Counted from the stretch's first letter, positions 36,769 to 45,243 are shown. The stretch: DNA of 64,000 nt from Acidovorax soli (GCF_014207955.1 NZ_JACHLK010000001.1:62001-126000); one strand, 5' to 3'. Translations and numbers: made by a program. The notes: a model not told the origin generated them from the sequence alone.

Positions 36769-37377
36769 ATGCTCAAGCTCTACTCCGCCCCCGGCACCTG
36801 CTCCCTGGCCGCGAACATCGCCCTGCACGAGGCCGATGCGGGCCATGAACTCGTGACCCTGGACTTCGCCAACCAGCAGCAGCGCAGCCCCGAGTACCTG
36901 GCCATCAACCCCAAGGGCCGCGTTCCCACGCTGGTGACCGAACATGGCGTGCTGTCGGAGACACCCGCGCTGCTGCTCTACATTGCGCAGCGTTTCCCGG
37001 CCGCGAAGCTCGCACCGCTGGACGACCCCTTCGCCCTGGCCCGCATGCAGGAGTTCAACAGCTACCTGGCCTCCACCGTGCACGTGAACCACGCCCATGG
37101 CCGGCGTGCCGCGCGCTGGGCCGATGATGCGGCCGCCATTGCCGACATGCAGCGCAAGGTGCCGCAGACCATGACCGAAAGCTTCACGCTCATCGAGAAC
37201 CACTACCTGCAAGGCCCCTGGGTGCTGGGCGAAGACTATTCGGTGGCGGACGCCTACCTGTTCACCATTGCCTCGTGGCTCAAGTCGGATGGTGTGGACA
37301 TTGCCGCCTTCCCCAAGGTGGCCGGCCACACGGCCCGCATGCGCACCCGCCCGGCGGTGCAACGCGCGCTGGGCTGA
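36769..37377 (+). CDS. Glutathione S-transferase
   Basis: A 202-residue GST. The thioredoxin-like N-terminal domain has LYSAPGTCSLAANIAL (Ser/Cys active-site region, beta-class-like), the cis-Pro in GRVPTLV and the glutathione-binding SETPALLLYIA. The helical C-terminal domain contains EDYSVADAYLFT with the N-capping box. Last gene of the aldolase operon, 22 bp after the reductase. It ends just before a bidirectional terminator. Confidence 0.92.
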   Translation: MLKLYSAPGTCSLAANIALHEADAGHELVTLDFANQQQRSPEYLAINPKGRVPTLVTEHGVLSETPALLLYIAQRFPAAKLAPLDDPFALARMQEFNSYLASTVHVNHAHGRRAARWADDAAAIADMQRKVPQTMTESFTLIENHYLQGPWVLGEDYSVADAYLFTIASWLKSDGVDIAAFPKVAGHTARMRTRPAVQRALG

Positions 37378-37392
37378 GCCCCATCGCCCAAA

Positions 37393-37438
37393 GAAAAAAG
37401 CCCCCGCAGCCTGCACCGGCTGCGGGGGGCTTTTTTTT
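37393..37438. terminator. Bidirectional intrinsic terminator
   Basis: The stem AGCCCCCGCAGCC (37399-37411) pairs with GGCTGCGGGGGGCT (37418-37431; one extra G). An A-run lies before it and a run of eight T after it. Loop TGCACC. It lies between the converging GST and binding-protein genes and would stop transcription from both sides. Confidence 0.93.
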
Positions 37439-37453
37439 GAGTGGAACCGGGGT

Positions 37454-39034
37454 TCAGTTCACCTTCAAGATGCGCCAGTCGACGCGGTTGTCGGCGCGGT
37501 GCACGATGTCCACCTTCTGCGTGGCGGCCCAGGGGATGATCTGGTTGTACAGCGGAATGTGCGAGATCAGCTCGTGGTCGGCGATCAAGGCTTTTTCGAT
37601 CAGGCCGTTGCGCGTGGCGGTGTCGGTCTCTTTCTTGATGCGCTCGATCAGCGCATCCTGCTGCGGGTTGGAGAAGCGGCCCAGGTTGAAGTTGCCGTCG
37701 CCGCCGGCGCCGCTGGAACGGACCAGCGACTGCAGCGAGTAGTAGGCGTCGAAGGTCGGCACGCCCCAGCCCAGCAGGTAGATGCTGGCCTCGTTGCGCT
37801 GGATCATCGGGAAGTAGGTGGCAAACGGCAGCGAGCGCAGCTTGGCCTTGACGCCGACCTTGGCCCACTGCGCGGTGATGGCCTGGCACAGTTGCTCATC
37901 ATTGATGTAGCGGCCTGCGCTGCAGGCGAAGTCCACCTCGAAGCCCTGCGGGTAGCCGGCCTCGGCCAGCAGCTTCTGCGCTGCAGCGGTGTCATAGGGG
38001 TAGCGCACATCGGCCTTGGGCGTCCAGCCGTTGATCTGGCGCGCGATGATGGTGCCCGAGGGCTGGGCCAGGCCGCGCAGCACCACGCGCTGGATGGCGT
38101 TGATGTCGATGGCCTGGTAGAGCGCCTTGCGCACGCGCACGTCCTTGAGCGGGTTCTTGCCCTTGACGTCGGAGCCTGGCAGCTCGTCGCGGAACTGGTC
38201 CAGGCCCAGGAAGATGGAGCGGTTCTCGGCACCGTCGAGCACCTTGAGGTTCGGCGTCTGGCGCACGCGCGGCAGGTCCTGCAGGCCCGGGTCGAGCACG
38301 AAGTCGAGCTCGCCCGAGAGCAGCGCAGCCGTGCGCGTGGCGTCGGACTTGATGGGCGTGTAGACGATCTGCGTCACGTTGCCGCCGTACTTGCCCTTGC
38401 CCCACCAGGTGGGGTTGGCCTTGAGCACCAGGCGCTGGTCGGGCGTCCACGACTCGAGCACGAAGGGACCGGTGCCCAGCGCGTTGCGGTGCGAGAAGGG
38501 CTCGTCCTTGGTCTTGATGTCCTTGGGCGTGACAGCATTGTTCTTCTCGGCCCAGGCCTTGCTCAGGATGCGCAGCTCGGTGAGCTGGTTCACGAGCACC
38601 GGGTTGGGTACGTCGGAGAAGATGTCGATGGTGTGGGCGTCGACCTTTTCCACGCGGTCGATGCCCTGGGTGTAGACCGCGAAGTTGGAGGTCTTGGCCT
38701 TGGCGCGCTCGAGCGAGAACTTGGCATCGTCGGCCGTGAAGTCGCTGCCGTCGCTGAACTTCACGCCCTTGCGCAGGGTCAGGCGCAGCTGCGTGGGGCT
38801 CACGCGCTTCCACTCGGTGGCCAGTGAGGGCTCGGGCTTGAAGGTCTTGCTGTTGTACTCGACCAGGGTGTCGTACACGGCCGCGTGCAGGGTGTTGTTG
38901 ACGCCCACGTTCTGGGCGTGGATGTCCCAGGAGGACAGGTCGGTGGAGCGCGACCAGCGGAAGGTATTGGCGTGGCTTGCCAGGGGCAGCGCGCCGGCCA
39001 GTGCGGCCGCCAGCAGCAGGGATTGGAATCGCAT
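37454..39034 (-). CDS. ABC transporter substrate-binding protein, family 5 (peptide type)
   Basis: A 526-residue periplasmic binding protein. Signal peptide 1-22 (SHA-NT), then the SBP_bac_5 fold: VYDTLVEYNSKTFKPEPSLATEWK, LTLRKGVKFSDGSDFTADD, and RKALYQAIDINAIQRVVL. Family members bind di- and oligopeptides, glutathione, nickel chelates or opines. No permease or ATPase gene adjoins it, so it is an orphan here. The start follows the AT-rich leader at 39035-39060, where two TTGTGCA repeats occur 15 bp apart. Confidence 0.92.
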   Translation of the reverse strand: MRFQSLLLAAALAGALPLASHANTFRWSRSTDLSSWDIHAQNVGVNNTLHAAVYDTLVEYNSKTFKPEPSLATEWKRVSPTQLRLTLRKGVKFSDGSDFTADDAKFSLERAKAKTSNFAVYTQGIDRVEKVDAHTIDIFSDVPNPVLVNQLTELRILSKAWAEKNNAVTPKDIKTKDEPFSHRNALGTGPFVLESWTPDQRLVLKANPTWWGKGKYGGNVTQIVYTPIKSDATRTAALLSGELDFVLDPGLQDLPRVRQTPNLKVLDGAENRSIFLGLDQFRDELPGSDVKGKNPLKDVRVRKALYQAIDINAIQRVVLRGLAQPSGTIIARQINGWTPKADVRYPYDTAAAQKLLAEAGYPQGFEVDFACSAGRYINDEQLCQAITAQWAKVGVKAKLRSLPFATYFPMIQRNEASIYLLGWGVPTFDAYYSLQSLVRSSGAGGDGNFNLGRFSNPQQDALIERIKKETDTATRNGLIEKALIADHELISHIPLYNQIIPWAATQKVDIVHRADNRVDWRILKVN

Positions 39035-39157
39035 GGAAAAAACAGTGCTTGTGCAAAAAGTCGTTGTGCACTGCACTATGGACCGCGCGGCCCGGGGTGC
39101 GAACGAATTTCTCGTTGTAACCTTATGCGCCGCGCCCCCAGGGCGTCTGCCGCCCCC

Positions 39158-39772
39158 TCAATGCAGCAGCAACCCCACGGCCAGTGCGACCATCATGGCC
39201 GCCACCACGCCATCGAGCACCCGCCAGGCGTGCGGCGACGCGAACAGCGGCGCCAGCCAGCGCGCGCCCCAGCCCAGCGCAGAGAACCACAACAGGCTCG
39301 CCAAACTGGCTCCGGCCGCAAAGCCCATGCGCAGCGAGGGTGGGTAGGGGCTGGCGATGGCGCCGAGCAGCAGCACGGTGTCCAGGTACACATGGGGGTT
39401 GAGCCAGGTGAAGGCCATGGCGGTGAGCACCACGGGCTGCCAGCCGGCCGCTGTCGCGCCATCGGACCCGACCTGCATCGCCGCAGGCTTGTAGGCCCGC
39501 AGCAGGGCACGCGCCGCATAGGCCAGCAAAAAGGCCGCGCCCAGCCAGCGTGCGGCCACCAGCAAGGCGGGGTGGGCCTGCACGGCCGAGCCCAGGCCCC
39601 AGACACCGGCCTGCACCAAGATGGCATCGGACAGCGCGCACACCACCACCACGGGCAGCACATGCTCGCGCCGCAGGCCCTGGCGCAGCACGAAGGCGTT
39701 CTGCGCACCGATGGCGATGATGAGGATGGCGGTCGAGGAAAAGCCGTTGGCAAAAGCCGAAGAGAGATTCAT
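39158..39772 (-). CDS. LysE/ArgO-family amino-acid exporter
   Basis: A 204-residue membrane protein with about six helices. Signatures: AIGAQNAFVLRQGL near residues 22-35, CALSDAILVQAGVWGLG, and FTWLNPHVYLDTVLLLG. This family exports lysine and arginine. It is divergent from an ArgP/LysG-type regulator, as for lysE-lysG and argO-argP. Start ATG 39772; the frame remains open far upstream, but that part would lie antisense to the regulator. Confidence 0.93.
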   Translation of the reverse strand: MNLSSAFANGFSSTAILIIAIGAQNAFVLRQGLRREHVLPVVVVCALSDAILVQAGVWGLGSAVQAHPALLVAARWLGAAFLLAYAARALLRAYKPAAMQVGSDGATAAGWQPVVLTAMAFTWLNPHVYLDTVLLLGAIASPYPPSLRMGFAAGASLASLLWFSALGWGARWLAPLFASPHAWRVLDGVVAAMMVALAVGLLLH

Positions 39773-39842
39773 GGCCGCGATGGTGCCCGTCGCGCAGCGG
39801 AAAGAGAAGCTATACTTTTTTTCTACCCGTAAGCAGTTCTGA

Positions 39843-40751
39843 ATGCACCTCGACACCGCGCAACTGGCGGCCCTGGCCGCCGTGCTGGAAACCGGCAGCT
39901 TCGAGCGCGCCGCCGTGGCGCTGCACGTGACGCGGTCGGCCGTGTCCCAGCGCGTCAAGCTGCTGGAGGAGCGCGTGGGCCAGGTGCTGGTGCGCCGCGC
40001 CGCGCCCTGCACGCCGACCGAGGCCGGCCAGGCCCTGCTGCGCCACGCACAGCAGATGGCCCTGAGCGAAGCCGATGCCTTGCGCAGCATTGCCGGCAGC
40101 GGCGCGGGGCTGGCGCCCGTGCGGCTGGCGCTGGGGGTGAATGCCGATTCGCTGGCCAGCTGGTTCATTGACGCCATGGCCCAGGCTGCGGAACCAACCC
40201 CGGGCGCGGCCCCGCCCATCACCTTCGACATCCATGTCGAGGACCAGGACCATTCATCCGAGCTGCTGCGCCAGGGCCGGGTGATGGCCGCCGTCACGGC
40301 CGATCCGCAGCCCGTGCAGGGCTGCCAGGTGGTGCGCCTGGGCACCATGCGCTACCGGGCGCTGGCCAGCCCGGCCTTCATGCAGCGCCACTTTGCCCAC
40401 GGGGTGACGGGCACTGCACTGGCCCAGGCGCCGGTGCTGGTCTTCAACCGCAAGGATGCGCTGCAGGAGCGCTTCATGCGCCGCATCGCGCGGCGCGAAC
40501 TGGCACCGCCCGTGCACTGGCTGCCTTCATCGCAGGGCTTTGTGGCCGCATCGCTGGCCGGGCTGGGCTGGGGCATGAGCCCCGACCAGCTGGCGCGCGA
40601 GGCCATCGATGCCGGCCACCTGGTGGAGCTGGTGCCCGGCAAGCCGGTGGACGTGGCCTTGTACTGGCAGTTCTGGCGGCTGAATGTGCAGGCACTGCAG
40701 CGCATGACGCAGGCGGTGCAGCAGGCCGCCAAGGCAGCGCTGCTGCCCTGA
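39843..40751 (+). CDS. argP: LysR-family regulator ArgP (LysG/IciA type)
   Basis: A 302-residue LysR protein. The N-terminal LAALAAVLETGSFERAAVALHVTRSAVSQRVK-type helix-turn-helix is diagnostic of ArgP. ArgP activates the divergent exporter gene when arginine or lysine is high. The 70-bp gap between starts holds an AT-rich patch with TATACT (39811-39816) and a T-run, probably the overlapping promoters. No clear ribosome site precedes ATG 39843. Confidence 0.92.
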   Translation: MHLDTAQLAALAAVLETGSFERAAVALHVTRSAVSQRVKLLEERVGQVLVRRAAPCTPTEAGQALLRHAQQMALSEADALRSIAGSGAGLAPVRLALGVNADSLASWFIDAMAQAAEPTPGAAPPITFDIHVEDQDHSSELLRQGRVMAAVTADPQPVQGCQVVRLGTMRYRALASPAFMQRHFAHGVTGTALAQAPVLVFNRKDALQERFMRRIARRELAPPVHWLPSSQGFVAASLAGLGWGMSPDQLAREAIDAGHLVELVPGKPVDVALYWQFWRLNVQALQRMTQAVQQAAKAALLP

Positions 40752-40755
40752 TCGA

Positions 40756-41562
40756 TCAGGCAGGGAGATCTTCGTGGTGGTCGGCCACGCCTTTTTTCCA
40801 GTAGGCCGCGATGCGCATGCGCTTGGGGCTCACGCCCGGCTTGGCCAGCACCACCTTGCGCAGGGCCGCCATGTCGGCATGCTCGCCGGCCGCCCAGATA
40901 TAGCCATCACCCTCGGGGATCGCCAGCGCCTCGGCCGCCTCTGGCAGCGAGCTCACCCACTGCAGATCGAGCCTGGCGGCACTGGCCAAGGCCCGCTGAT
41001 CGGCCGGGTTGCGCACCTGGATGCGCACGGTGGCGCTTGCCTCGGCCGGCAGTTCGGCCAGGCGCCGCGCGATGGCGGGCACCGCCGTCTCGTCGCCCAG
41101 CAGCCAGTGCCACGCGAAGGCGGTGGGCACTACCATGCTGCCACGCGGGCCGGCAATGCCCACCCAGTGGCCCACCTGGGCGGCAGCGGCCCAGTCGGAG
41201 GCGGGCCCGGCATCGTGCAGCGCCACTTCGATGTCCAACTCGCCCTTGGTGGCGTCGTAGTGCGCGGGCGTGTAGTCGCGCAGCACGGGGCGCGGCTCGG
41301 GCATCACCGGGCGGCCATCCTGCATCGACGGCAGGCTGGCGCGCTCCTGGCCCGGGTGCGGCAGGATGAGCTTCAGGTGGTCGTCGAAGCCTGCGCTCAC
41401 GAAGTCGGCCATGTCGGGCCCGCCCAAGGTGAGGCGCACAAAGCCGGGGCTGACTTCGGTGCGGCGCAGCACCTGGGCTTGGCGTGCCTTCAAGGCATGG
41501 CGAACGCGGGTGATGGCCAAGGAATCGGCAGGCGCAGCGGTGACAAGGGTTTCGGTGTCCAT
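40756..41562 (-). CDS. Siderophore-interacting protein (ferric-chelate reductase)
   Basis: A 268-residue FAD/NADPH flavoprotein of the SIP/ViuB group, which reduces ferric siderophores in the cytosol to free the iron. The FAD-binding barrel includes RDYTPAHYD (the RxYTxR-like motif) and GPRGSMVVP. The NADPH-binding half has the typical WLLGDETAVPAIARRLAEL and YIWAAGEHADMAALRK. The C-terminal YWKKGVADHHED matches YWR.G..e. This would complete the iron route begun at the 1-13 kb island. Divergent from a MarR gene with strong operators. Confidence 0.93.
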   Translation of the reverse strand: MDTETLVTAAPADSLAITRVRHALKARQAQVLRRTEVSPGFVRLTLGGPDMADFVSAGFDDHLKLILPHPGQERASLPSMQDGRPVMPEPRPVLRDYTPAHYDATKGELDIEVALHDAGPASDWAAAAQVGHWVGIAGPRGSMVVPTAFAWHWLLGDETAVPAIARRLAELPAEASATVRIQVRNPADQRALASAARLDLQWVSSLPEAAEALAIPEGDGYIWAAGEHADMAALRKVVLAKPGVSPKRMRIAAYWKKGVADHHEDLPA

Positions 41563-41575
41563 AAGTTACAATGTT

Positions 41576-41590
41576 GTTGATTCAATCAAC
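41576..41590. promoter_or_regulatory. MarR operator 1
   Basis: GTTGATT-C-AATCAAC, a perfect palindrome with 7-bp arms, 14 bp before the SIP gene's start on the minus strand. It shares the GTTGA...TCAAC pattern with the site at 41609-41623. Confidence 0.75.
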
Positions 41591-41608
41591 CAAATCATCC
41601 GCCAACAA

Positions 41609-41623
41609 GTTGACTTTGTCAAC
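41609..41623. promoter_or_regulatory. MarR operator 2
   Basis: GTTGAC-TTT-GTCAAC, a perfect palindrome with 6-bp arms whose centre lies 33 bp from that of operator 1 (about three helix turns). It is 15 bp before the MarR start. The pair most likely binds the MarR protein and controls both divergent genes. Confidence 0.75.
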
Positions 41624-41637
41624 CGGTTGGCTTTGCC

Positions 41638-42099
41638 ATGCACCGCAACCGCCCCCCCGCCGATGTCTTTGAAGCGATGCACGACCTGATGCACGTGTAC
41701 CGCGCGCACATGGTGCGGGCCATGGCCGCCATCCACCCCGACCTGACCATGAACGAGGTGCGTGCACTGGGTTTCGTCGGCCGCCACCCGGGGGCCACGC
41801 AGAAGGACCTGGTGCGCCACAGCGGCGCCGACAAGGCCCAGGTGGCGCGCATGGTGGCGCTGCTGGCCGAGCGCGGCTGGATCACCAGCCACCCCAACCC
41901 CGACGACGGCCGCAGCCGCATCCTGGCCCTGAGCCCCGAGGGCCAGGCCCTGCAGGAGACAGTGCGCAGCCTGCGCCAGACGCTGTCGGCCCGGTTGCTG
42001 GCCGGCTGCGATGCGGGCACCCAGGCGCAGCTGCTGGCACTGCTGGAGCAACTGCGCGGGGAGCTGGATGCCCTGCCAGCGTGCGACCGGCGCGGCTGA
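41638..42099 (+). CDS. MarR-family transcriptional regulator
   Basis: A 153-residue winged-helix dimer. Layout: helical N-terminus, then LTMNEVRALGFVGRHPGATQKDL, the recognition helix around GADKAQVARMVALLAERG, and the wing NPDDGRSRILALS. It is probably an autorepressor that also represses the divergent siderophore-interacting protein gene through the two palindromes between them. The ligand is unknown. No ribosome site is obvious. Confidence 0.93.
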   Translation: MHRNRPPADVFEAMHDLMHVYRAHMVRAMAAIHPDLTMNEVRALGFVGRHPGATQKDLVRHSGADKAQVARMVALLAERGWITSHPNPDDGRSRILALSPEGQALQETVRSLRQTLSARLLAGCDAGTQAQLLALLEQLRGELDALPACDRRG

Positions 42100-42194
42100 C
42101 CACGGCACAGGCGTCCCCGGTGCACCCGGGCCCTGCGCGCACTGCTGGAGCACCCAGGGCGGCCGCAGCTTCAGCGCCACAATCGCACCAAGCG

Positions 42195-42232
42195 GTAAAA
42201 CTTTACGTGCAGTCGTTAAAATTTGCGTGTAA
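42195..42232 (+). promoter_or_regulatory. Tandem 20-bp direct repeat upstream of the tail-collar operon
   Basis: GTAAAACTTTACGTGCA (42195-42211) recurs with changes as GTTAAAATTTGCGTGTAA (42215-42232), a 20-bp period, about two helix turns. The first copy contains the palindrome GTAAA-AC-TTTAC. It is the only AT-rich patch in the 214-bp gap and lies about 85-120 bp before the first gene of the operon, so it is the likely promoter and operator region. Confidence 0.45.
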
Positions 42233-42313
42233 CTTCTGGTTTTTGCGGCACGGCGCCGCTGGCAGAGCCTGCCTGGTTGGGCGGCAAGAAAGGTGTGGCA
42301 AGTGGGAGCGTCC

Positions 42314-42862
42314 ATGGCGAAGCAGCAGCCAGCCCTCGCGTTGCGTCCTGCAACCGAGCACGACGCAGCGTTCCTGAACGCCGTGTACCGCTCGGTGCGC
42401 GAGCCTGAGCTCCAAGCCATCGGCTGGCCGGACGCCCAGATCGACGCCTTCTGCGCCATGCAGCACCGCTTTCGCACGGCCGGTTACGGCCAGTACCTGC
42501 CCCCTGTGGAAACCCGCTTGGTGTTGAGCGACGACCAACCCGTCGGCATGCTGGCCGTTTGCCGCAATGCGGAACGCTGGGTGCTGGTCAACATCGAGCT
42601 TCTGCCTGCCGCCCGCGGCCAGGGCATTGGGGCCGAACTGATCACCCGGCTCCAGCAGGAGGCCCAGGCGGCTGGCGTGGGCCTGCGGCTGCAAGCCGCC
42701 AGCGCGAACCCCGTGGTGCACCTGTACGAGCGCTGCGGCTTTGCGAGTGTGGCCGACGACGGCATGGTGCGGCAGATGGAATGGCCGCATGGCAAGCCAC
42801 GGCGGGCTTCCGCAAGGAAGTCCGGCAACCGTGGCACGAATGAACTACAGACAGTGGACTGA
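42314..42862 (+). CDS. GNAT-family acetyltransferase, first gene of tail-collar operon
   Basis: A 182-residue N-acetyltransferase. The acetyl-CoA loop is LLPAARGQGIGAELITRL (motif RGQGIG), followed by LRLQAASANPVVHLYERCGF typical of motif B. The start of the domain is LALRPATEHDAAFLN. ATG 42314 follows GGGAGCG; the frame is open to a GTG at 42293. The tail of about 25 residues is basic. It lies 21 bp before the binding-protein gene and precedes three tail-collar genes. Its substrate is unknown; acetylation of an operon product or of its cargo is a guess. Confidence 0.88.
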   Translation: MAKQQPALALRPATEHDAAFLNAVYRSVREPELQAIGWPDAQIDAFCAMQHRFRTAGYGQYLPPVETRLVLSDDQPVGMLAVCRNAERWVLVNIELLPAARGQGIGAELITRLQQEAQAAGVGLRLQAASANPVVHLYERCGFASVADDGMVRQMEWPHGKPRRASARKSGNRGTNELQTVD

Positions 42863-42883
42863 TTGAACCAGGAACAACGACCC

Positions 42884-44152
42884 ATGGAATTCGAAGACAC
42901 CGCGCCCTTGGCCCCAGAGGCCCCGGAATCCGAAAGCCGCCGCCGGTTTGTCGCCGGCGCCGGGGCGGTGGCGGTTGCCGCTGCCCTGGGCGCCCCAAGC
43001 CTTGCCGGTGCAGCCCCATCCTCGCCGCTGGGAGCGGGCCGCAGCACGCTGCGGGTCGGCATGCTGTTGCCCCAGGGGCGTGCCTACCCCCTGCTTGGTG
43101 CGCAGCTGATGGCCGGCGCCCAGGCTTTTGCGCAGCAGCAGACCGCTGGCCCGCGATTGCACTTCACGCCGGTCGCCTATGGAAGCCACTCCAGCCAGGC
43201 GCAACGTGCCGCACAGGAGCTGCTGGCGACCGGGCAAGTGGACGTGCTGGCCGGTTTTGTCGACGCCGGCGCGCAGGCCGCCCCCTGGGAGCCTCTGCTG
43301 GAGCGCTACCAGGTGCCCCTGCTCGTGGGCGATACCGGCGCCAATGCGCTCAGTCCCCAGGCGCGCTCACCCTGGGTGGTGCACAACAGCCTGGCTTACT
43401 GGCAAGCCGCCTGGGCCACGGGCCGCTGGGCTGCCAAGGCGCTCGGCCCGCGCGCCATTGTGGCCGTGGGCCCGGCAGACAGCGGTTTTGACCACCTGCC
43501 TGCTTTCGAGCGCGGTTTGGCTTCCGCCGGTGGCCGGGTGCAGAACACGGTGTTCACACGCGCAGCCGATGGGGCCAGCCAGTTGGAAGAGCTGGCGTTG
43601 CTGGTGCGCCAGACACGGCCCGATTTCGTCTTCGCGCTGGATTCCGGCGCACGGGCGGATGCATTCCAACAGTTCTGGGCGGGCTCGGACGCGGCCCGCC
43701 ATGTCCCCCTGGTGGCTGGCGGCATGCTCGGGGAAACCATGGCTGCTGCTGCCCTGCAGCAGCCTGCTCAGGGTCCGCTCATCTGGGCCACCCGCCCCTG
43801 GCAACCCCGTTTGAGCGATACCGCCTTGGCATCCGCGCTGGGCACACGCAGCCCCACGCCCTTCCATGTGCTGGGGCACGAGATGGCCCAGCGCCTGCAC
43901 GCCGCCGCCCTGTCGCGCCCCCGTGGACTGCAACTGGCCCAGGCCATGGAAGCCGCCGTGCTGCAGACGCCGCGTGGCGAGGTGCGCCTGGATACGGCCT
44001 CCGGTGAAACCGTGGTTTCAGCCTATCTGCATGGCCTGCACCTGGGTCAGACCGGTTCCGCTGTGGCACTGCCGTCCGTGCATGCTGGCAGTTGCCAGGG
44101 CCTGTGTGAAATTCTGGGGAGCCGCATCGCCGGGACCTACCTGGCGACCTGA
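42884..44152 (+). CDS. Tat-exported periplasmic binding protein-like, orphan
   Basis: A 422-residue protein. The twin-arginine signal SRRRFVAGAGAVAVAAALG lies at about 18-36 and ends near AGA. The body is a type I periplasmic binding fold (Leu/Ile/Val-binding-like): STLRVGMLLPQGRAYPLLG near the start, VDVLAGFVDAGAQAA, and a LVGDTGAN hinge region. No ABC permease or ATPase accompanies it. ATG 42884 follows AGGAA; an upstream TTG at 42863 is less likely. The end is Cys-containing (GSCQGLCEILG). Its place between a GNAT and three tail-collar genes suggests a role in the same system, perhaps as a ligand sensor or periplasmic escort. Confidence 0.8.
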   Translation: MEFEDTAPLAPEAPESESRRRFVAGAGAVAVAAALGAPSLAGAAPSSPLGAGRSTLRVGMLLPQGRAYPLLGAQLMAGAQAFAQQQTAGPRLHFTPVAYGSHSSQAQRAAQELLATGQVDVLAGFVDAGAQAAPWEPLLERYQVPLLVGDTGANALSPQARSPWVVHNSLAYWQAAWATGRWAAKALGPRAIVAVGPADSGFDHLPAFERGLASAGGRVQNTVFTRAADGASQLEELALLVRQTRPDFVFALDSGARADAFQQFWAGSDAARHVPLVAGGMLGETMAAAALQQPAQGPLIWATRPWQPRLSDTALASALGTRSPTPFHVLGHEMAQRLHAAALSRPRGLQLAQAMEAAVLQTPRGEVRLDTASGETVVSAYLHGLHLGQTGSAVALPSVHAGSCQGLCEILGSRIAGTYLAT

Positions 44153-44186
44153 CGGCACGAGCGACCACAACAGAAAGATATTGACG

Positions 44187-44705
44187 ATGTCAGAAGCTTA
44201 TCTTGGCGAAATCCGCATATTCGGCGGAAACTTCGCGCCCCGGGACTGGATGTTCTGCAACGGCCAAATTTTGTCCATTGCACAAAACACTGCTCTCTTT
44301 TCTCTGCTGGGCACCACCTATGGAGGCAATGGAACAACCACCTTCGCGCTGCCCGATCTGCGGGGACGGGCACCGGTGCACCAGGGCCAGGGCCCCGGGC
44401 TGAGTTCGTACACCATGGGGGAAGTCTCGGGGTCGGAGGACGTGACCCTGACCACCCAGCAGATGCCACAACACAGCCATGGTTTGATGCATGGGGGGAT
44501 CGGCACCCAGGCCTCTCCTCAAAATGGCCTGCTGGGCACCACGTCTGCCCGTGATTTTCGCTACACCAGCGCTGCTGCCACGACGAATCTTGCGGCCGAT
44601 ACGCTGACGACATCCGGCGGTAGCCAACCGCACGAAAACCGTTCGCCCTATCTGGCCGTCGGTTACATCATTTGCGTGGGCGGGATCTTCCCGTCGCGCA
44701 ACTGA
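44187..44705 (+). CDS. Phage tail-collar domain protein 1 (MdpB-like)
   Basis: A 172-residue tail-collar protein. N-terminal GEIRIFGGNFAPRDW and CNGQ, then the family core NTALFSLLGTTYGGNG, TTFALPDLRGRAP, a single HxH motif (His96-Ser-His98 in MPQHSHG), and the shared end GGIFPSRN. In phage fibres the collar fold is trimeric. There is no signal peptide. It is the most diverged of the three copies, and its first half is visibly less GC-rich than flanking genes. The next copy starts 13 bp on. Confidence 0.9.
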   Translation: MSEAYLGEIRIFGGNFAPRDWMFCNGQILSIAQNTALFSLLGTTYGGNGTTTFALPDLRGRAPVHQGQGPGLSSYTMGEVSGSEDVTLTTQQMPQHSHGLMHGGIGTQASPQNGLLGTTSARDFRYTSAAATTNLAADTLTTSGGSQPHENRSPYLAVGYIICVGGIFPSRN

Positions 44706-44718
44706 AAGGGGACATTCC

Positions 44719-45243
44719 ATGGATCCATTCGTTGGAGAAATCCGCATCTTCGGCTGCAACTTCGCACCGCGTGGCTGGGCGAAGTGCGAGGGCCAGATCA
44801 TCGCCATTCAGCAGAACACCGCCTTGTTTTCGCTGTTGGGAACCACCTATGGGGGCAACGGACAGACCACCTTTGCGCTGCCCAATCTCCAGGGGAGAGC
44901 CCCTATCGGGTTCGGCCAGGGGCCAGGCCTGTCCATCTACAACCAGGGTCAGGATGGCGGCGTTGAGAGCGTGACGCTCCTGGCAACGCAGATGCCGGTA
45001 CACACGCATGGTGTGAACGCTGTGACAGCGGCCGGCAACTTGAACACACCCGCTGCAGGCACAGGCGGGCTGGCGCCATCGAGCATTCGCTCGGACCTTT
45101 ACGAACCCGGTGCCTTGAACACCAACATGGCAGCTACGGCTGTCACATCGGCGGGCGGAACTCAGGCCCACGACAACATGCCGCCCTACCTGGCCCTGAA
45201 TTTCTGCATCGCCCTTGAGGGGATCTACCCCTCCCGCAACTGA
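44719..45243 (+). CDS. Phage tail-collar domain protein 2 (MdpB-like)
   Basis: A 174-residue paralogue with the same order: VGEIRIFGCNFAPRGW, CEGQ, NTALFSLLGTTYGGNGQTTFALP, then HxH at His95-Thr-His97 (MPVHTHG), and EGIYPSRN at the end. AAGGGG precedes the start. A 46-nt stretch (44837-44882) is identical to 45394-45439 in the third copy, while the flanks differ. No secretion signal. Confidence 0.9.
   Translation: MDPFVGEIRIFGCNFAPRGWAKCEGQIIAIQQNTALFSLLGTTYGGNGQTTFALPNLQGRAPIGFGQGPGLSIYNQGQDGGVESVTLLATQMPVHTHGVNAVTAAGNLNTPAAGTGGLAPSSIRSDLYEPGALNTNMAATAVTSAGGTQAHDNMPPYLALNFCIALEGIYPSRN

Noticed and set aside
39773..40348. N-terminal extension of the LysE-type exporter gene
   Set aside because: It would lie entirely antisense to argP, and the first exporter helix begins at the chosen ATG.
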